In this document: positions 39,590-48,001 of the stretch, piece by piece
Layout of the letters: every line of letters begins with the position of its first letter
Numbering within the stretch: the first letter of the stretch is position 1
Assembly (NCBI RefSeq): GCF_003071065.1
Contig: NZ_QCXX01000010.1
Location: 614 to 64,613 of the forward strand
DNA length: 64,000 bases
From: Sphingobacterium athyrii
GTDB taxonomy: Bacteria; Bacteroidota; Bacteroidia; Sphingobacteriales; Sphingobacteriaceae
Direction: 5' to 3'
Translations under genes and position numbers: made by a program
Notes under the pieces: generated by a model
The model's database searches: none
What the model was told of the DNA's origin: nothing
Seen by the model: only the letters and a program-made list of their open reading frames with translations

Positions 39590-41164
39590 ATGATAGAGGT
39601 AAGACCAGATGAAGTTTCGGCAATTCTAAGAGAGCAATTGGCGGGCTTTAAATCAGAAGCCGAACTAGAGGAAGTGGGTACCGTACTTGCTGTAGGTGAC
39701 GGTATTGCTCGTATTTACGGCTTAACTAAAGTTCAGTCCGGTGAGTTGGTTGAATTTGATAACGGATTACAAGGTATTGTATTAAACTTAGAAGAAGACA
39801 ACGTCGGTGTTGTACTTTTAGGCCCTTCTGACGAAATTAAAGAAGGAGATACGATTAAACGTACCAACCGTATTGCATCCATCAAAGTTGGAGAAGGTTT
39901 GTTGGGACGTGTAGTGAATACATTGGGTCAACCAATTGATGGTAAAGGACCTATCCAAGGTGAATTGTACGAAATGCCTATCGAACGTAAAGCTCCGGGT
40001 GTTATCTACCGCCAACCAGTAACAGAGCCATTACAAACAGGTATCAAGGCAATCGATGCGATGATTCCAGTAGGTCGTGGTCAACGTGAGTTGGTTATTG
40101 GTGACCGTCAAACAGGTAAAACTGCGGTGTGTATCGATACGATCTTGAACCAAAAGGAATTTTATGATGCAGGTCAACCTGTATTCTGTATCTACGTTGC
40201 CGTAGGTCAAAAGAATTCTACAGTAGCGAATATCGTTCGTACATTGGAGGAAAGAGGTGCAATGGCTTATACTGTTGTTGTAGCTGCTTCTGCTGCTGAC
40301 CCTGCTCCACTTCAATTCTATGCGCCAATGGCAGGTGCTGCTATCGGTGAGTTCTTCCGTGATACAGGCCGTCCAGCATTGATCGTTTATGATGATTTAT
40401 CTAAACAAGCTGTGGCTTACCGTGAGGTTTCTTTATTGTTACGTCGTCCTCCGGGTCGTGAAGCATATCCAGGTGACGTATTCTACCTACACAGCCGTTT
40501 GTTGGAGCGTGCAGCGAAAATCAACTCTTCAGATGATATCGCCCGTAACATGAATGATCTTCCTGAATCTATCAAGCATTTGGTTAAAGGTGGTGGTTCA
40601 TTGACAGCACTTCCGATCATCGAAACACAGGCAGGAGACGTTTCAGCATATATCCCTACCAACGTAATCTCTATTACAGATGGTCAGATTTTCTTGGAGT
40701 CTAACTTATTCAACGCGGGTATCCGTCCAGCGATCAACGTAGGTATTTCGGTATCTCGTGTGGGTGGTAATGCGCAGATCAAGCCGATGAAAAAAGTATC
40801 GGGTACATTAAAGTTAGATCAAGCGCAGTACCGTGAATTGGAAGCTTTTGCGAAATTTGGTTCTGATCTGGATGCTGCTACTAAAGCCGTTTTGGATAAA
40901 GGTGTTCGTAACGTTGAGATCTTGAAACAAGGTCAATATTCTCCAGTTTCTGTAGAAAAACAAGTTGCGATCATTTACATCGGAACGAAAGGCTTATTGC
41001 GTAATGTACCAGTAAACAAAGTAAGAGAATTTGAAGAAGAGTTCTTGACACAATTGGAACAACGCCATCCAGAAGTTTTAGCAGCGTTTAAAGCTGGTAA
41101 ATTCTCAGATGAGTTGACTGCAGTATTAGAAACAGTAGCTAAGGATTTAGCATCAAAATATTAA
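39590..41164 (+). CDS. atpA: F0F1 ATP synthase subunit alpha
   Basis: This 524-residue subunit forms the non-catalytic nucleotide sites of the F1 hexamer. Its P-loop is GDRQTGKTA near residue 171, and the family signature PAINVGISVSRVGG is present near 380. It is followed by a pair of inverted 7-nt repeat arrays, then atpG. Confidence 0.97.
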   Translation: MIEVRPDEVSAILREQLAGFKSEAELEEVGTVLAVGDGIARIYGLTKVQSGELVEFDNGLQGIVLNLEEDNVGVVLLGPSDEIKEGDTIKRTNRIASIKVGEGLLGRVVNTLGQPIDGKGPIQGELYEMPIERKAPGVIYRQPVTEPLQTGIKAIDAMIPVGRGQRELVIGDRQTGKTAVCIDTILNQKEFYDAGQPVFCIYVAVGQKNSTVANIVRTLEERGAMAYTVVVAASAADPAPLQFYAPMAGAAIGEFFRDTGRPALIVYDDLSKQAVAYREVSLLLRRPPGREAYPGDVFYLHSRLLERAAKINSSDDIARNMNDLPESIKHLVKGGGSLTALPIIETQAGDVSAYIPTNVISITDGQIFLESNLFNAGIRPAINVGISVSRVGGNAQIKPMKKVSGTLKLDQAQYRELEAFAKFGSDLDAATKAVLDKGVRNVEILKQGQYSPVSVEKQVAIIYIGTKGLLRNVPVNKVREFEEEFLTQLEQRHPEVLAAFKAGKFSDELTAVLETVAKDLASKY

Positions 41165-41167
41165 ATA

Positions 41168-41253
41168 GATGTGAGATGATAGATTTGAGATTTGAGATGT
41201 CTTTAAAAGATTTCTTGAATCTCACATCTCAGATCTCCTATCTCCAATCTCAG
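41168..41253. repeat. Inverted pair of 7-nt repeat arrays between atpA and atpG
   Basis: Array 1 (41168-41202) reads GATGTGA, GATGATA, GATTTGA, GATTTGA, GATGTCT. Array 2 (41219-41253) reads ATCTCAC, ATCTCAG, ATCTCCT, ATCTCCA, ATCTCAG and ends 2 nt before the atpG ATG. The units are mutually reverse-complementary in type (for example AGATGTGAGAT with ATCTCACATCT), so the RNA can fold into a long imperfect hairpin. The array occupies the place of the ribosome binding site. Confidence 0.75.
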
Positions 41254-41255
41254 AT

Positions 41256-42158
41256 ATGGCAAATTTAAAAGAAGTAAGAAACCGGATTACCTCGGTATCA
41301 TCAACACAGCAGATCACGAAAGCCATGAAAATGGTATCGGCTGCTAAATTGAAGCGCGCTACTAACGCTATCTTACAATTGCGCCCATATGCGAATAAAC
41401 TAAGAGATATTTTGGCTGATGTTTCTGCAAGTGTGGAGGGAAGTAATTCTCCTTTTACGGTAGATCGTGAGCCAAATAAGGTGTTGATCGTGGTTGTTTC
41501 TTCTAATAGAGGTTTGGCTGGGGCATTCAATGCGAATGCGATCAAGATGACTAATAACTTGATCGCTAACAAATATGCCGAGCAGCATGCAAAAGGCAAT
41601 TTGAGTATCATTGCTATTGGTAAAAAGGGTTACGATTTCTTCTCGAAGCGTAATTTCGATGTGATAGCTAACCATTCAGACTTGTTTTCTGATTTAAATT
41701 TTGGATCTGTTTCTGTAGTGACGGAATTTATCATGGAACAATTTAAGGAAGGTAATTTTGATCGTGTAGAAGTGGTTTATAACCAATTCAAAAATGCTGC
41801 GGTTCAAGAATTGACAGCAGAGCAGATTTTGCCTTTATTACCACCTGCAGAGGGAAACACACAACATACGCATAAAGCAAAAATAGAAGCTGAAGTGGAT
41901 TATATCATCGAGCCTTCCAAAGAGAAGATTATCGAGGAATTAATTCCTAAAGCCATCAAGATTCAATTATACAAAGCTGTTTTGGATTCCAATGCTTCCG
42001 AGCATGGAGCACGTATGACAGCCATGGATAAAGCGACTGAAAACGCTGGTGATCTTTTAAAATCACTTAAGTTATCTTACAACCAGGCACGTCAGGCAGC
42101 AATTACGACAGAGTTGACAGAAATCGTTTCTGGAGCAGCAGCTTTGTCAAACGGATAA
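41256..42158 (+). CDS. atpG: F0F1 ATP synthase subunit gamma
   Basis: This 300-residue central-stalk subunit has the two terminal helices that form the coiled-coil shaft: SSTQQITKAMKMVSAAKLKR at residues ~14-33 and SEHGARMTAMDKATENAG near 250-267, followed by YNQARQAAITTELTEI. It ends the cluster; atpD and atpC are not next to it, as is common in Bacteroidota where they form a separate locus. A terminator shared with fabH follows. Confidence 0.95.
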   Translation: MANLKEVRNRITSVSSTQQITKAMKMVSAAKLKRATNAILQLRPYANKLRDILADVSASVEGSNSPFTVDREPNKVLIVVVSSNRGLAGAFNANAIKMTNNLIANKYAEQHAKGNLSIIAIGKKGYDFFSKRNFDVIANHSDLFSDLNFGSVSVVTEFIMEQFKEGNFDRVEVVYNQFKNAAVQELTAEQILPLLPPAEGNTQHTHKAKIEAEVDYIIEPSKEKIIEELIPKAIKIQLYKAVLDSNASEHGARMTAMDKATENAGDLLKSLKLSYNQARQAAITTELTEIVSGAAALSNG

Positions 42159-42174
42159 TCCTGTAATCGGGAAA

Positions 42175-42216
42175 GCATAAAAAAGCGTTAATCGAAAGGT
42201 TAACGCTTTTTTTATG
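42175..42216. terminator. Bidirectional terminator between atpG and fabH
   Basis: GCATAAAAAAGCGTTAA pairs with TTAACGCTTTTTTTATGC around TCGAAAGG, with a single T more on the right. A6 on one side and T7 on the other give a T-tract in both directions. Confidence 0.88.
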
Positions 42217-42230
42217 CGTAGTACGCTTTG

Positions 42231-43277
42231 CTACCACCGGATTAAGGCGGATCCCCAGGTAAAGCCTGCGCCAAAGGCAGCTAAACAAATAAGATCACCT
42301 TCTTTTATTTTTCCGGCTTCCCAAGCCTCACATAGTGCGATCGGTATGGAGGCTGCTGTGGTATTGCCATATTTTTGGATATTATTGAAGACCTGATCCT
42401 CATTTAATCCTAAGGTTTTCTGCACAAACTGTGAAATACGAAGATTGGCCTGATGCGGGATCAACAGGTTAATGTCAGAAGTTTTCAGGTTGTTCTTTGT
42501 CAAAGCCTCATGAATAACTTCGGGGAACTTTACAACGGCCTTTTTGAACACAGCCTGTCCGTCCATATTTGGGAACGCAGTTCCATCTTCAAGCATTTCT
42601 TTGGTCATCAGTAATCCGCCCAATTTCTGTTCAGGCCAGTCTGGCATTTTATCTAACCAGATTCCACTGGATGCCCCCGGATAGTACATAGCGAGCTTTT
42701 CTGCCTCAGCCCCATCTGAATGTAAATGTGTACTCAAAATGCCTCTATCGGTTTCTGTTGTTGGCTGAACAACCACAGCTCCGGCACCATCACCGAAAAT
42801 AACAGAAACAGCACGTCCTCTGGTGGAAAAGTCGAGGGCAAATGAATGTTTCTCGGAACCCACTACAAGTACATTTTTGTACATCCCCGTTTTGACAAAT
42901 TGATCTGCTATGGACAGGGCATAGATGAAGCCCGAACATTGGTTTCTAATATCTAATGCGCCCACTTCGTTCATTTCCATTTCCCGTTGCAGTAATACCG
43001 CACAACCGGGAAAATAATAGTCGGGTGACAAGGTTGCGAAGATAATGAAATCGACATCTTCCTTACTGATATTGGCGCGTTCTATGGCTATCTTCGCAGC
43101 TTCAACCCCCATTGTGGTTGTTGTTTCTCCGATACGGTCGGCATAGCGACGCTCTTTGATCCCCGTTCTTTCCTGAATCCATTCATCGCTGGTATCCATG
43201 AAACGTGTTAAGTCATTGTTGGTATATACGTTTTTCGGAACGTAATAGCCAATTCCTGCGATTTTCGACTGAAACAT
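42231..43277 (-). CDS. fabH: 3-oxoacyl-ACP synthase III FabH
   Basis: This 348-residue enzyme condenses a starter acyl-CoA with malonyl-ACP to open fatty-acid synthesis. The catalytic triad is visible: Cys in DIRNQCSGFIYAL (near residue 118), His in LIPHQANLRI (near 274) and Asn in YGNTTAASIP (near 304). The length is slightly above E. coli FabH (317) but typical for Bacteroidota. It is not beside other fatty-acid genes here. Confidence 0.94.
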   Translation of the reverse strand: MFQSKIAGIGYYVPKNVYTNNDLTRFMDTSDEWIQERTGIKERRYADRIGETTTTMGVEAAKIAIERANISKEDVDFIIFATLSPDYYFPGCAVLLQREMEMNEVGALDIRNQCSGFIYALSIADQFVKTGMYKNVLVVGSEKHSFALDFSTRGRAVSVIFGDGAGAVVVQPTTETDRGILSTHLHSDGAEAEKLAMYYPGASSGIWLDKMPDWPEQKLGGLLMTKEMLEDGTAFPNMDGQAVFKKAVVKFPEVIHEALTKNNLKTSDINLLIPHQANLRISQFVQKTLGLNEDQVFNNIQKYGNTTAASIPIALCEAWEAGKIKEGDLICLAAFGAGFTWGSALIRW

Positions 43278-43342
43278 AATAAATTCCTCTAATTGATTGT
43301 TTCTTCCCTTTTATATAGTCGTTAATTTAGAAAAAAATATTC

Positions 43343-43350
43343 TATTTTTG
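43343..43350 (+). promoter_or_regulatory. -7 box TATTTTTG for clpS (leaderless)
   Basis: TATTTTTG ends 4 nt before the clpS ATG at 43355, so the transcript is probably leaderless. Confidence 0.65.
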
Positions 43351-43354
43351 CAGC

Positions 43355-43636
43355 ATGGGTACCCAAACTGCTGAAGAAACCTTTACGTTAGAAGAGATAT
43401 TAGCGTCTGTTAAGGACTCTAATCGCCTGATTTTGTGGAATGACGAAACGAATACGTTCGACCATGTGATCCATTGCCTCATGTATCACCTCCAATATAC
43501 AGAGAAACAAGCTGAAAAAATTGCCTGGAAAGTACATACTGAAGGGAAGTGCGCCGTTTTGGAAGGCACTTTCACTGAAATGGAAATCTACCGCAAAATT
43601 TTGAAAGCTGAGGGATTGACGGTCTCTGTCGAATAG
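43355..43636 (+). CDS. clpS: ATP-dependent Clp protease adaptor ClpS
   Basis: This 93-residue adaptor delivers N-degron proteins to ClpAP/ClpCP. The N-degron pocket is in LILWNDETNTFDHVIHCL (residues ~25-42), and QAEKIAWKVHTEGKCAVLEG is also family-typical. It has no gene partner nearby (clpA/clpC absent). The TATTTTTG box 4 nt upstream fixes the ATG as the first possible start. Confidence 0.92.
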   Translation: MGTQTAEETFTLEEILASVKDSNRLILWNDETNTFDHVIHCLMYHLQYTEKQAEKIAWKVHTEGKCAVLEGTFTEMEIYRKILKAEGLTVSVE

Positions 43637-43678
43637 ATTTACTATCCTTTTTGTTACGGTAATAATATAGTTACGCTT

Positions 43679-43686
43679 TAAGTTTG
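43679..43686 (+). promoter_or_regulatory. -7 box TAAGTTTG for the TonB-dependent receptor gene
   Basis: TAAGTTTG matches TAnnTTTG, 53 nt before the ATG at 43740. A good -33 at the right distance is not visible. Confidence 0.45.
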
Positions 43687-43739
43687 TCTCTAAGTTTTAG
43701 TTTTATTTGCAATAAACTATAAACTAAGCTGAAGCTCTC

Positions 43740-46187
43740 ATGTCATTTAACGCTAAATCGTTTAAATTTTTATTATTATTTGTATTCTTTCTACCGGTTG
43801 TAGTTTTTGCACAAACCGGTCAAATCAAAGCTATCCTGATCGATAGCAAAACATCCAAACCTATTTCGTCTGCCAGTGCTGCGCTTTTAGACGCGAGCAA
43901 TAATAGTTACGTTAAAGGCGCGCAGTCAGTAGACCAGGGATTTCTTTTATTTACAGATATCAAACCCGGTAAATATAATGTCCGTATCAGTTATGTAGGC
44001 TACGAAACGCAGACCATTGAGGGGGTGGATGTGGTCGCATCGAAAAGCAAGGACCTCGGACGGGTTGGCTTAAATTCAACGGGTGAACTGCTGGATGAAG
44101 TTGTTGTTGAGGGGAAAGTTCCCGCGATGCAGATTGGTATTGACCGCAAAACCTTTAACGTGGGCGAGAGCTTGGTCAGTGCGGGTGGAACAGCAACAGA
44201 TGTGTTAGCCAATGTACCGACGCTTCAGGTGGATCAAGATGGATCGGTGAGCCTGCGTGGATCCAGCAGTGTCAAGATTCTAATAGATGGCCGCGAGTCA
44301 GCACTCGCAGGAAACGATGTAACATCTTTGCTTCAGAGTCTTCCGGCTAATTCCATAGAAAAGGTTGAGGTCATCACCAATCCCTCATCTAAATATGACG
44401 CGGAAGGGCAGACGGGGATTATCAATATCGTCTTAAAGAAAAATATTCGAACAGGGCTGAATGGATCAGTTAACACATCTGCTGGCTCCTATGATAACTA
44501 TATGGCCGGTCTTACCCTGAATTATCGAGATCGAAAATTCAATTACTTTGGGTCCTATAACTTCAACAAGCGTCATATGGTTGGGAGTGGGAAGACCGAC
44601 AATCTCTTTTTGAGCGATACAACACGTAATTATAGCGAATCTGAATCGTCCAGGAAGGGAAATAGCCACACAGTAAAAGCCGGATTTGATTATAATATGT
44701 CTGATCGTACTTCATTGAGCTTTTCGGGTAATTTGAGCGTTCGAGATAATAAACGGATAGAGGATTTAGATTATCGGTTTTATAAAGAGACAGTAGAAAC
44801 CGGAACAAGCGTTCGAAATTCGACTCAATTTGAAGATGATCTAGGGTATGAATTCAACGCCGATTTCAGGCATCAATTTAAGCGACAGGGGGAGGAATTG
44901 ACGGCAAACGCAAGTTACGGTAGAGACAAGGAGGATGGCACGAATGATTTTCGTCAAAACTATACTGACGGTCGGAAAGAAACCGCACGAACAAATACGA
45001 CCTCTGAAGATGGCAAGAATATCAATCTTCAGCTGGATTATGTGCTGCCATTTTCTGAGGTAAGCAAATTTGAGGCCGGCTACCGTTCTCAAATTAGGAA
45101 GTCTTTTGATACCCAATTTTCTTTATCACTTGATTCGGTAGGCGATTATGTACCGGATTATAGAATCAGTAATGATTTTGATTTTACCAGTGCTGTCCAT
45201 GCAATTTATGCAAACTATCAAAATAAGCTGACGGATAAAATTGGCTATCAAATTGGATTACGGGGCGAACAATTTGAACTCAAATCCACTTATTTTTCCA
45301 AGGATCCCGATGCTGTGGAAAAAGAATCCAATGCAAAGCAGAACTTTTTTAGACTGTACCCGACCTTGTTTTTAACCTATGATGTAGACGATAACGGTGA
45401 CAAAGTTCAGTTTAGTTACTCGCGTCGTGTGCAACGTGCCCGAGGTTGGCAGGTCAATCCGTTTCTAAATGTATCCGATGATTTGAATTACCGTCAGGGA
45501 AATCCAAACCTGAAACCAGAAGATGTACATAGTTTTGAAATGAGCTTCGCCAAAACTTTTGGAAAGGTCAATTTAATATCTTCGGCTTACTTCAATCATG
45601 CCAGTGAGGTTATACAGCCTTTTGTCTACAAAATAGAAGATGGAAGGACCTATAGTCGATGGGAAAACATGACGAGCCGTAATCTTTCAGGCTTTGAATT
45701 TATCTCAAAAGTCAATGCGACGAAGGATTTTGACTTTACATTTAATCTTAATTTGATTCACATTAAATATAATGCAAATCCGGACTACGATATAAAAGAG
45801 AGAAAGGATTTCGCTTATAATGCAAACTTAACTGCGAATTATCGCTTTACACCTACTTTCTCGGCTCAAATGAGAGGTGAGTATAATTCTTCACGCGTGA
45901 TGGCTCAAGGGCAGATGAATGCAATGAAAGGAGTGGATATCGCATTGAAAAAGGATGTATTTAAAAAGAAAGCATCGATTATGCTGAATGTTAGAGATGT
46001 GTTTAATTCACGGAAAATGAATGGTGTGACAGAGACATCGCAACTTATATCAAATTTTGAACACCGTTGGATGAAGCGAATGGTCACTTTATCACTTTCT
46101 TATCGCTTTGGTAGTCAGTATTTAACCAGGTCTAAGAAGAAAGAAGCACAGACAAATGAAATAAACGGTGGCGGTGAGGAATATTAA
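43740..46187 (+). CDS. TonB-dependent receptor (outer-membrane beta-barrel family)
   Basis: This 815-residue protein has a signal peptide (cleavage after VVFAQ, residue ~25), a carboxypeptidase-like regulatory domain (~26-105, VRISYVGYETQTIEGV), a plug domain (~115-230, SVSLRGSSSVKILIDGR) and a beta-barrel of the OMP_b-brl_3 type. The GNPNLKPEDVHSFE stretch near residue 585 is a family hallmark. Such proteins import large ligands or act in protein handling at the outer membrane. Unlike SusC it has no SusD partner or sigma/anti-sigma neighbours. Confidence 0.88.
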   Translation: MSFNAKSFKFLLLFVFFLPVVVFAQTGQIKAILIDSKTSKPISSASAALLDASNNSYVKGAQSVDQGFLLFTDIKPGKYNVRISYVGYETQTIEGVDVVASKSKDLGRVGLNSTGELLDEVVVEGKVPAMQIGIDRKTFNVGESLVSAGGTATDVLANVPTLQVDQDGSVSLRGSSSVKILIDGRESALAGNDVTSLLQSLPANSIEKVEVITNPSSKYDAEGQTGIINIVLKKNIRTGLNGSVNTSAGSYDNYMAGLTLNYRDRKFNYFGSYNFNKRHMVGSGKTDNLFLSDTTRNYSESESSRKGNSHTVKAGFDYNMSDRTSLSFSGNLSVRDNKRIEDLDYRFYKETVETGTSVRNSTQFEDDLGYEFNADFRHQFKRQGEELTANASYGRDKEDGTNDFRQNYTDGRKETARTNTTSEDGKNINLQLDYVLPFSEVSKFEAGYRSQIRKSFDTQFSLSLDSVGDYVPDYRISNDFDFTSAVHAIYANYQNKLTDKIGYQIGLRGEQFELKSTYFSKDPDAVEKESNAKQNFFRLYPTLFLTYDVDDNGDKVQFSYSRRVQRARGWQVNPFLNVSDDLNYRQGNPNLKPEDVHSFEMSFAKTFGKVNLISSAYFNHASEVIQPFVYKIEDGRTYSRWENMTSRNLSGFEFISKVNATKDFDFTFNLNLIHIKYNANPDYDIKERKDFAYNANLTANYRFTPTFSAQMRGEYNSSRVMAQGQMNAMKGVDIALKKDVFKKKASIMLNVRDVFNSRKMNGVTETSQLISNFEHRWMKRMVTLSLSYRFGSQYLTRSKKKEAQTNEINGGGEEY

Positions 46188-46223
46188 AAAATATTCCTCT
46201 TTTTAAGCCCAAATACGTAATTT

Positions 46224-46231
46224 TAATTTTG
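46224..46231 (+). promoter_or_regulatory. -7 box TAATTTTG for the DUF1080 gene
   Basis: TAATTTTG matches TAnnTTTG, 23 nt before the ATG at 46255. Confidence 0.5.
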
Positions 46232-46254
46232 AAACAAACCTAAAACTAAAAAGA

Positions 46255-47064
46255 ATGAAGTTATTAAAAACAGTTCTTGCGGTATCGGTGATGGCATTTT
46301 CAGCGCATCTACATACTGCTGTAGCACAAGCAAAAAAAGAAGTACCTGCTTACAAAATTCTGGATTTGCCACGTGTGGATATCAAGAAATTCAAAAAGAA
46401 TAAAGCCGGAGCATATGTTATTTTCGATGGTACGTCGATGGACGGTTGGAGAGGATATGATAAAACTGTCGTGCCTAAGAGATGGGTTATCAATGAAGGC
46501 GCAATTAAGTTTGATAGCCAGGCGAATGTTGGTAAAGATGAAGGCGGAGATCTGATTTTTGCGCATGATTTCAAAAATTTCGAGTTGGAAATGGAGTGGA
46601 AGGTTGCAAAGGGAGCAAATTCGGGAATTTTCTTCCTGGCGAAAGAAGTCGAAGGCCAGCCTATCTATATTTCATCACCGGAATGCCAGGTGCTTGACAA
46701 CGAAAACCACCCGGATGCTAAAATGGGGGTTGACGGAAATCGCAAGTCTACGTCTTTATATGATATGATTCCTGCGAAACCACAAAATGGCAAACCTTAT
46801 GGCGAATGGAATAAAGTGAAGATCCGTGTGAACAATGGTAAAGTGGAGCATTTCCAAAATGGTGTGAAAGTTGTTGAATACACCCTGTGGGACAAATCAT
46901 GGATTGATCTACTGCAAAAAAGTAAATTTAGCCAAGAAAAATGGCCATTGGCTTTTGAGTTGTTGAGTCATGTAGGCGGCGAAAGTAAATCAGGATTGAT
47001 CGGTCTTCAAGATCATGGAAATGACGTTTGGTTTAAAAATATAACTGTTAAAGTTTTAAAATAA
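46255..47064 (+). CDS. DUF1080 protein (3-keto-disaccharide hydrolase type)
   Basis: This 269-residue protein has a signal peptide (cleaved near AVAQ) and a DUF1080 beta-sandwich at ~55-268. Family-typical parts are FDGTSMDGWRGY, GGDLIFAHDFKNFELEMEWK, GANSGIFFLA, and ECQVLDNENHPDAK. The C-terminus has GLIGLQDHGNDVWFKNI, the usual close. DUF1080 proteins include 3-keto-glycoside hydrolases in Bacteroidota and concanavalin-like carbohydrate binders, so activity on glycosides is likely but unproven. It is probably periplasmic. Confidence 0.88.
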   Translation: MKLLKTVLAVSVMAFSAHLHTAVAQAKKEVPAYKILDLPRVDIKKFKKNKAGAYVIFDGTSMDGWRGYDKTVVPKRWVINEGAIKFDSQANVGKDEGGDLIFAHDFKNFELEMEWKVAKGANSGIFFLAKEVEGQPIYISSPECQVLDNENHPDAKMGVDGNRKSTSLYDMIPAKPQNGKPYGEWNKVKIRVNNGKVEHFQNGVKVVEYTLWDKSWIDLLQKSKFSQEKWPLAFELLSHVGGESKSGLIGLQDHGNDVWFKNITVKVLK

Positions 47065-47142
47065 AACCGTCACCCTCTTGTAAGTCATAACAATTGTAGT
47101 AGCTAACAGGAGGGGGCATTTCTGCCCAATAAAAACAGAAAT

Positions 47143-47188
47143 TATATTATAAAAAAAGCAGCTTTAAAGCTGCTTTTTTTATAATATA
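47143..47188. terminator. Bidirectional terminator, loop-free palindrome
   Basis: Arms 47143-47165 and 47166-47188 are exact reverse complements of 23 bp with no bases between (core AGCAGCTTT / AAAGCTGCT). The stop codon of the HAD gene (47179-47181) lies in the right arm. Confidence 0.88.
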
Positions 47189-47883
47189 GCTTGTAATTCT
47201 TTCAGATCGACGATCATGTGCGGGACATCTTCGGGCTTTTCCACACTATTCGGGTTAAAGAAGATTGCATCCATGCCAACATTCATTGCCCCGCGTATAT
47301 CCGCATCGAGGTTATCACCAACCATCAGTGACTGTGGTGCCCGCGCGCCAGTCGTCTCCAGCGCAAATTGAAATATTCTCGGATCAGGTTTGTTTACCCC
47401 CACGACCTCAGAAATAAAGATATTTTTGAAATATTTATTCAAATTGCTTTTTTTCATTTTGGTCTCACAAGCTTCTTTAAAACCATTGGAGATTAGATGT
47501 AGGTTGTATTTTTCATCCAAGTAGGCTAAGGTTTCATGGGCATGGGGAAATAAATTCGTCTTTTGGGGACAAATAGCTAGGTATTCCAGTTCAAATTCTT
47601 CCGGAAATAATTCAGGATCTACGCCCAATGCTGTAAAGGTATCGGCGAATCTTGCCTTTCTTAATTCGGGTTTTGAAATTTTTCCATGATGGTATAATCC
47701 CCAAAGTCGATGATTGTTGACCGTATAAGTTTCAATGAAACGGGTGGGGGATTCCTTGTCAAACAAGCTGTCAAACTTGTATTTAAAATACAATTCGTGG
47801 AGACTTTCTTCAGCATTCTTGTCAAAATCCCAGATGGTATGATCTAGATCAAAGAAAATATCCTTTTTCTCACGATTAAACAT
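47179..47883 (-). CDS. yjjG: YjjG-type HAD nucleotidase
   Basis: This 234-residue HAD phosphatase has the catalytic DLDHT motif in FFDLDHTIWDFD at about residues 10-21, a Thr/Ser motif II in LHLISNGF, and the motif IV region GDNLDADIRGA near 190-200. The length and the long helical cap match YjjG noncanonical pyrimidine nucleotidase, which removes phosphate from nonstandard pyrimidine nucleotides. The ATG at 47883 is preferred: the in-frame TTG at 47889 overlaps the -7 box. Confidence 0.88.
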   Translation of the reverse strand: MFNREKKDIFFDLDHTIWDFDKNAEESLHELYFKYKFDSLFDKESPTRFIETYTVNNHRLWGLYHHGKISKPELRKARFADTFTALGVDPELFPEEFELEYLAICPQKTNLFPHAHETLAYLDEKYNLHLISNGFKEACETKMKKSNLNKYFKNIFISEVVGVNKPDPRIFQFALETTGARAPQSLMVGDNLDADIRGAMNVGMDAIFFNPNSVEKPEDVPHMIVDLKELQAIL

Positions 47884-47886
47884 ATG

Positions 47887-47894
47887 CAAATATA
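47887..47894 (-). promoter_or_regulatory. -7 box TATATTTG for yjjG (leaderless)
   Basis: The minus strand reads TATATTTG followed by CAT and then the ATG, only 3 nt apart. It strongly suggests a leaderless transcript. Confidence 0.65.
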
Positions 47895-47989
47895 CGACCT
47901 CCGGGGAGATTTTATCTTATTGTGAATCGGCTAATTTTCTTCTTTGTGTCATAATCGTTGGGATATTTCCGAATGCCTTGGTGAATAGC

Positions 47990-47997
47990 TATTTTTG
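47990..47997 (+). promoter_or_regulatory. -7 box TATTTTTG for the histidine kinase gene (leaderless)
   Basis: TATTTTTG ends 4 nt before the ATG at 48002. An in-frame start at 47978 would lie upstream of the promoter box and is rejected. Confidence 0.65.
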
Positions 47998-48001
47998 TTA
48001 C

